Of a stretch of 64,000 nucleotides of DNA, positions 60,717 through 64,000 are shown piece by piece. Both the position numbers and the translations under genes were made by a program. Position 1 is the stretch's first letter. Every line of letters starts with the position of its first letter. The notes under the pieces are model-generated. The model was given only the letters and a program-made list of their open reading frames with translations, searched no databases and was not told where the DNA came from. The stretch spans positions 2,381,782 to 2,445,781 of the forward strand of contig OX243826.1 in the NCBI GenBank assembly GCA_945859605.1, given 5' to 3'. This stretch comes from Lumbricus rubellus. Lineage: Eukaryota; Annelida; Clitellata; Crassiclitellata; Lumbricidae.

Positions 60717-61405
60717 CTAAGGTCGTAAGAATACTGTCGAAAAGTCTCTAGCTAATATATTTAGTGCGATGTGCGAATAAGCGAATATCTCGAGAAAATC
60801 GGTATTGGTTACGAAAATTATGCAACTACCGGTTGAATTGTTAAACGCAGCTCCCGTTCCCCCTCCGCCCGCAATTTGCATGTAATTCGCCCCATTTCTA
60901 TACAGGTAGACGTTACCAGGAGTGGTACTACTGTTACCAAATTCTATGTACGTCGAAACGAAATAGTATCCGGCTTTACCGGGAGTGAAACGGGTCAGTC
61001 CCGCACTTATGACACCATCGGTTTTGAATCTTACACTATCGAAAGTAACTCTTGTGTGAGTTTTAGCGATTAAGAATTGCCAAGTTAAAGAATGAATGCT
61101 AAGCGCGGGACCGATTGAGATAGAATCTACATACTGCTTCGTAGCTGCATCGCTGGCGTTGTTGGGTTCGTGTAGTCCTGTAATGTAAGCATCATGCATA
61201 AAGATGGACTTATACACATTTATTTTAGACGGAGGAGTGCCATCGAGTGACTTAACCATCTCTAACATGATTTCATTGTTTATTCTAAAACGAAATCCAT
61301 CCATCGATTGTAATGTAATAGGATTGTTTAACGAACATTGTAGTTTATTTCGTATACTACCTAAGAAAATAGTGAATTCTTTATTTTCTCCTCTCAAGTC
61401 CTTAC
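60717..61405 (-). CDS. Fibre/spike-like protein with C-terminal jelly-roll, 5' end cut off
   Basis: About 229 residues remain. Residues about 60-95 carry ITGLHEP, then ASDAATKQYVDS, a signature common in phage and viral tail-fibre or spike stalks. The C-terminal half (AGYYFVSTYIEFGN, VYLYRNGANY, FLEIFAYS) reads like a C1q/TNF-type jelly-roll head. That suggests a trimeric receptor-binding protein of an endogenised virus or virus-like element, or a host C1q-like gene. The frame has no ATG at its 5' end and stays open up to the copia LTR at 61406, so the start is probably on the far side of that insertion, outside the window. Confidence 0.6.
61401..61405. other. Predicted target duplication of the copia element (CTTAC)
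   Basis: Five bases directly outside the LTR. The partner copy would lie beyond the window's right edge. Confidence 0.4.
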
Positions 61406-61603
61406 TGTTAAGAAACGAAGCTGATGATCTTTATAGATAAGAGATTTAATATGATGAATAACAGAAATGTCTCAGAACTCAAACGCCATTAGACCTCCTT
61501 GCACGGAAGCTTAGTCAAGAACTAAGGAACAAGAACATCCGACTACACAACAGTAGAGTCAACATAGTCGTTACTACTATAGCGCAACTTATAAAGTTCA
61601 ACA
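61406..61603 (-). mobile_element. 3' LTR of the copia element (198 bp)
   Basis: Bounded by TGTTGAAC and CTTAACA on the minus strand (TG...CA). A polypurine tract AAGGAGGGG (61604-61612) directly precedes it. It follows the end of the pol reading frame. Confidence 0.8.
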
Positions 61604-61612
61604 CCCCTCCTT
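61604..61612 (-). other. Polypurine tract of the copia element
   Basis: AAGGAGGGG immediately upstream of the 3' LTR, the usual plus-strand primer site. Confidence 0.75.
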
Positions 61613-61761
61613 AACGACTAATTTATCCTAATAACAAAATATACTGTTCTCTCAATTTAACCCAATTTCACAAGTAAACTTCCTAGTTTTAACTGCTTCT
61701 AGAGGTTTAGTTAAGAGATCAGCTATCATATGTTCACTAGGACAATACTAAGTCTTAATGT
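61613..61761 (-). pseudogene. Residual C-terminus of copia RNase H
   Basis: The minus strand reads EHMIADLLTKPLEAVK shortly before the polypurine tract. This is the conserved C-terminal block of copia polyproteins. Upstream stops and a frame change separate it from the RT reading frame. Confidence 0.8.
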
Positions 61762-63999
61762 CTAGTTCCTTATTTCTGTACATTTATCGAACAAAATGAT
61801 ATTTAGTTCCGATAAATCATCCAGATCTTTCATAACCAGAGTTTCATTCATAAGATCTTCAAAGTCCTTGATCATTGAAACTTTTGTTGCTGCCACAATT
61901 AAGTCATCCACATGAATTGAAATATAAATCCATCCATCATCGTACTGTTTTGAATATAGACATAGATCATTATCACTTTTCTTGAATCCATTAGTGATAA
62001 GTACTTCATTGAGCTTTTTGTTCCATTCATTCGCTCCTTGCTTGAGTCCATATAAATTCTTTTCCAGTTTACAGACAACTTCTGCAGCGCCTTTCTGATA
62101 TCCATCAGGTTGTTTCATGTAGACTTCATGAGATAAATCTCCATTCAGGTAAGCTGTTTCCACATCATAGTGTTTTACCGTCATGCCTTTAATTCCTGCT
62201 ATGGTCAAGATAGTTCTCAATGTTGATGGTTTTGCCACAGGAGCAAAAACTTCATCATAATCTTCTCCAAATTTCTGAGAATATCCTTGTGCAACTAAAC
62301 GTGCTTTATATCTTGTTATATTTCCTTTTTCATCCCTTTTGATTTTGTAAACCCATTTACTACCAATTGCTGTTTTGTTTTCAGGTAGTTCTGTTAAGAT
62401 CCATGTTCCATTTTCATTAAGGGATTTCATTTCTTCATCCATAGCTTTCCGCCAGGATTGTTGCTGTTTACAAGATATTGCTTCCTTATAATTTCTTGGT
62501 TCTGACTCAACCATTGTTACTTTATTAATTGTTTCAATTAATCTTTCAGCTGGTTTACCTTTGTTAACTCTTTCTGATCTCCTTAAGTTTATCTGTGAGT
62601 CTGTAGTTTCTGTATCCTGTTGAATTATTACCTCTTCTGGTAATTGGTGTGTTGGAAATTGAACAATTTCATCATCAAAGTCTGAATTCGATGACAACTC
62701 TTCAACATCAATGTCAAAATCACTCACTTCCGATAAATGTGGATCAGTCTCAAGAAATATCACATCTCTACTAATGTACACTTTGTCCGTGTTCACATCT
62801 AGTAGTCTGTAACCTTTTGTACCTTTTTCATAACCTACAAAAGTTAATTTCTTGGCTTTGTCATCCAATTTCTGTCTTTTTTCTGCTGGAATTGCTACAT
62901 AAGCTTTTGATCCGAATTTCTTTATGTAGCTTAGATTTGGTTTCCTTTTGTTCCATCTTTCAAAAGGAGTGCCTTCAATACCTTCAACTGGTAATCTGTT
63001 CTGTAAATGATTCGCTGTCATAATGGATTCGCCCCAATATTTTAGCGGTAGATCTGCATCATTTAACATACATCTTGTCATCTCAGTAAGATAACGGTTC
63101 TTTCTTTCAGCACAACCATTCTGTTGCGGTGTATAGGGGGTTGTGAATTCAGCTTGAATTCCTTCACTCTTCATGAATTTCTGTAACCTTTCAGCTGTAT
63201 ATTCCCCTCCTCTATCTGAACGAATTCTTTTCGGCGTTTTACCAAATTTTGTCTGGGCATGCTTGACATACTCTTGAATTTTGTCAGGTACTTCAGATTT
63301 ATTTGCCAATAAATACACTTCTGTATATTTACTGTGATCATCAATCATCGTCATGAAATATCTTTTCCCACCTGGTGTTGTTGTCTGCATTGGTCCACAG
63401 ACATCTGTATGTATTAAGTCTAGAATTTCAGCTGACTTGGAATCTGACTTCTTTGGGATAGACTTTCTTGTCATCTTTGCTTCAATACAACATTCACATA
63501 CACCTGAGAATTTACACGGCTTGATGACGATCCCTGATACTTTATTCTGATTCACCATGTTTTGTATAGCTTTTGAATCTCTGTGTCCCATTCTGTTGTG
63601 CCAAACGTGTATGCAACCTGTGCAACTTTGTGCAACCTGTGCAATATGGGTTTCTTTTACTTTATTTGTTTGTTCAGAGATTCTCACTTCAAACAAATCA
63701 TTTTTGTCATCTGCAATTGCTATTGTTTCTCCATCCTTTATTATGATGCATTTGTTTTCTTTGAAAACCACTTCACAACCTTTATTGACAAGTTTCTTTA
63801 CTGATAGTAAATTTCCTTTCAATTGTGGAACGTACAAGACTTCACACAATTTCGCAACATGTATCTCTCCATTTTCCTTTATGAAATTAATCATTACCTC
63901 ACCACTTCCTGCAGTTTGAATCTTCCAACCATCAGCGAGAAAAACTTCACTTTTGTACTGTCTGTTAATGTTCAAGAAGAAATTTCTGTTACTACACAT
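61762..63999 (-). pseudogene. Ty1/copia retrotransposon pol, damaged, 5' end outside window
   Basis: A 745-residue open frame. In order: the end of the protease region (the window edge cuts just after the active-site segment), a gag-pre-integrase motif HVWHNRMGHRDSKAI, a CxxC zinc pair, the integrase core with LIHTDVCGPM, MIDDHSKYTEVYLL and GCAERKNRYLTEM, then reverse transcriptase with RYKARLVAQGYSQ, YDVETAYLNGDL, LYGLKQGANEW and HVDDLIVA. The frame ends soon after the RT domain. Only the last part of RNase H survives beyond it (EHMIADLLTKPL at about 61700-61735), in another frame and preceded by stops, so most of RNase H is deleted. Copia order (integrase before RT) is clear. Confidence 0.93.
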
Positions 64000-64000
64000 G

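Overview
The window is animal nuclear DNA, not bacterial. Coding sequence is split into short exons with GT-AG (and two GC-AG) splice sites, introns run to kilobases, and the rest is dominated by microsatellites, MITEs, SINE/LINE fragments, Helitrons and one assembly gap (200 Ns at 47015-47214). The short motif AGGCCTA recurs in many places, and the genes look like those of a marine invertebrate. My best guess is an echinoderm or another non-vertebrate deuterostome, but the sequence does not settle it.

Layout, left to right. (1) 1-6181, minus strand: a seven-exon gene for a viral/transposon-type family B DNA polymerase (Maverick/adintovirus-like), whose 3' end runs off the window. (2) 5.9-15.5 kb: minisatellites, trinucleotide arrays and the first copy of an unusual transposon (7837-8631) whose terminal inverted repeats are satellite arrays of the imperfect palindrome GACGATTCGTC. 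(3) 15881-31569, minus strand: a complete five-exon aquaporin gene whose introns carry a SINE, LINE debris, two hAT-like MITEs and a TTAA element. (4) 31.6-39 kb: upstream repeats, including the second, inverted copy of the satellite-TIR transposon (32386-33162). (5) 39168-54496, minus strand: a nicotinic acetylcholine receptor alpha-type subunit gene in which the exon pair coding the C-loop through M2 and the start of M3 is present twice, both copies intact and in phase. An intronless FkbM-type methyltransferase gene lies on the opposite strand inside one of its introns (44392-45363). (6) 55-60 kb: microsatellites, hAT and TTAA MITEs, and a LINE remnant split by a hAT MITE. (7) 60.0-61.4 kb: a TATA-containing region with a small coiled-coil ORF converging on a fibre-like gene. 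(8) 61406-64000, minus strand: a damaged Ty1/copia retrotransposon that seems to have landed inside the fibre-like gene.

Two things stand out. One is the satellite-TIR element: two inverted copies, each with its own 8-9 bp target duplication. The other is the receptor gene's duplicated transmembrane cassette. Both copies use GC donors, and copy B has a sixfold expansion of its own 3' splice site. The aquaporin is also odd: its second NPA box reads NPV, and the arginine of the selectivity filter is replaced by alanine. All exon boundaries below come from hand-read splice sites with matching reading phase; none was tested against transcripts.
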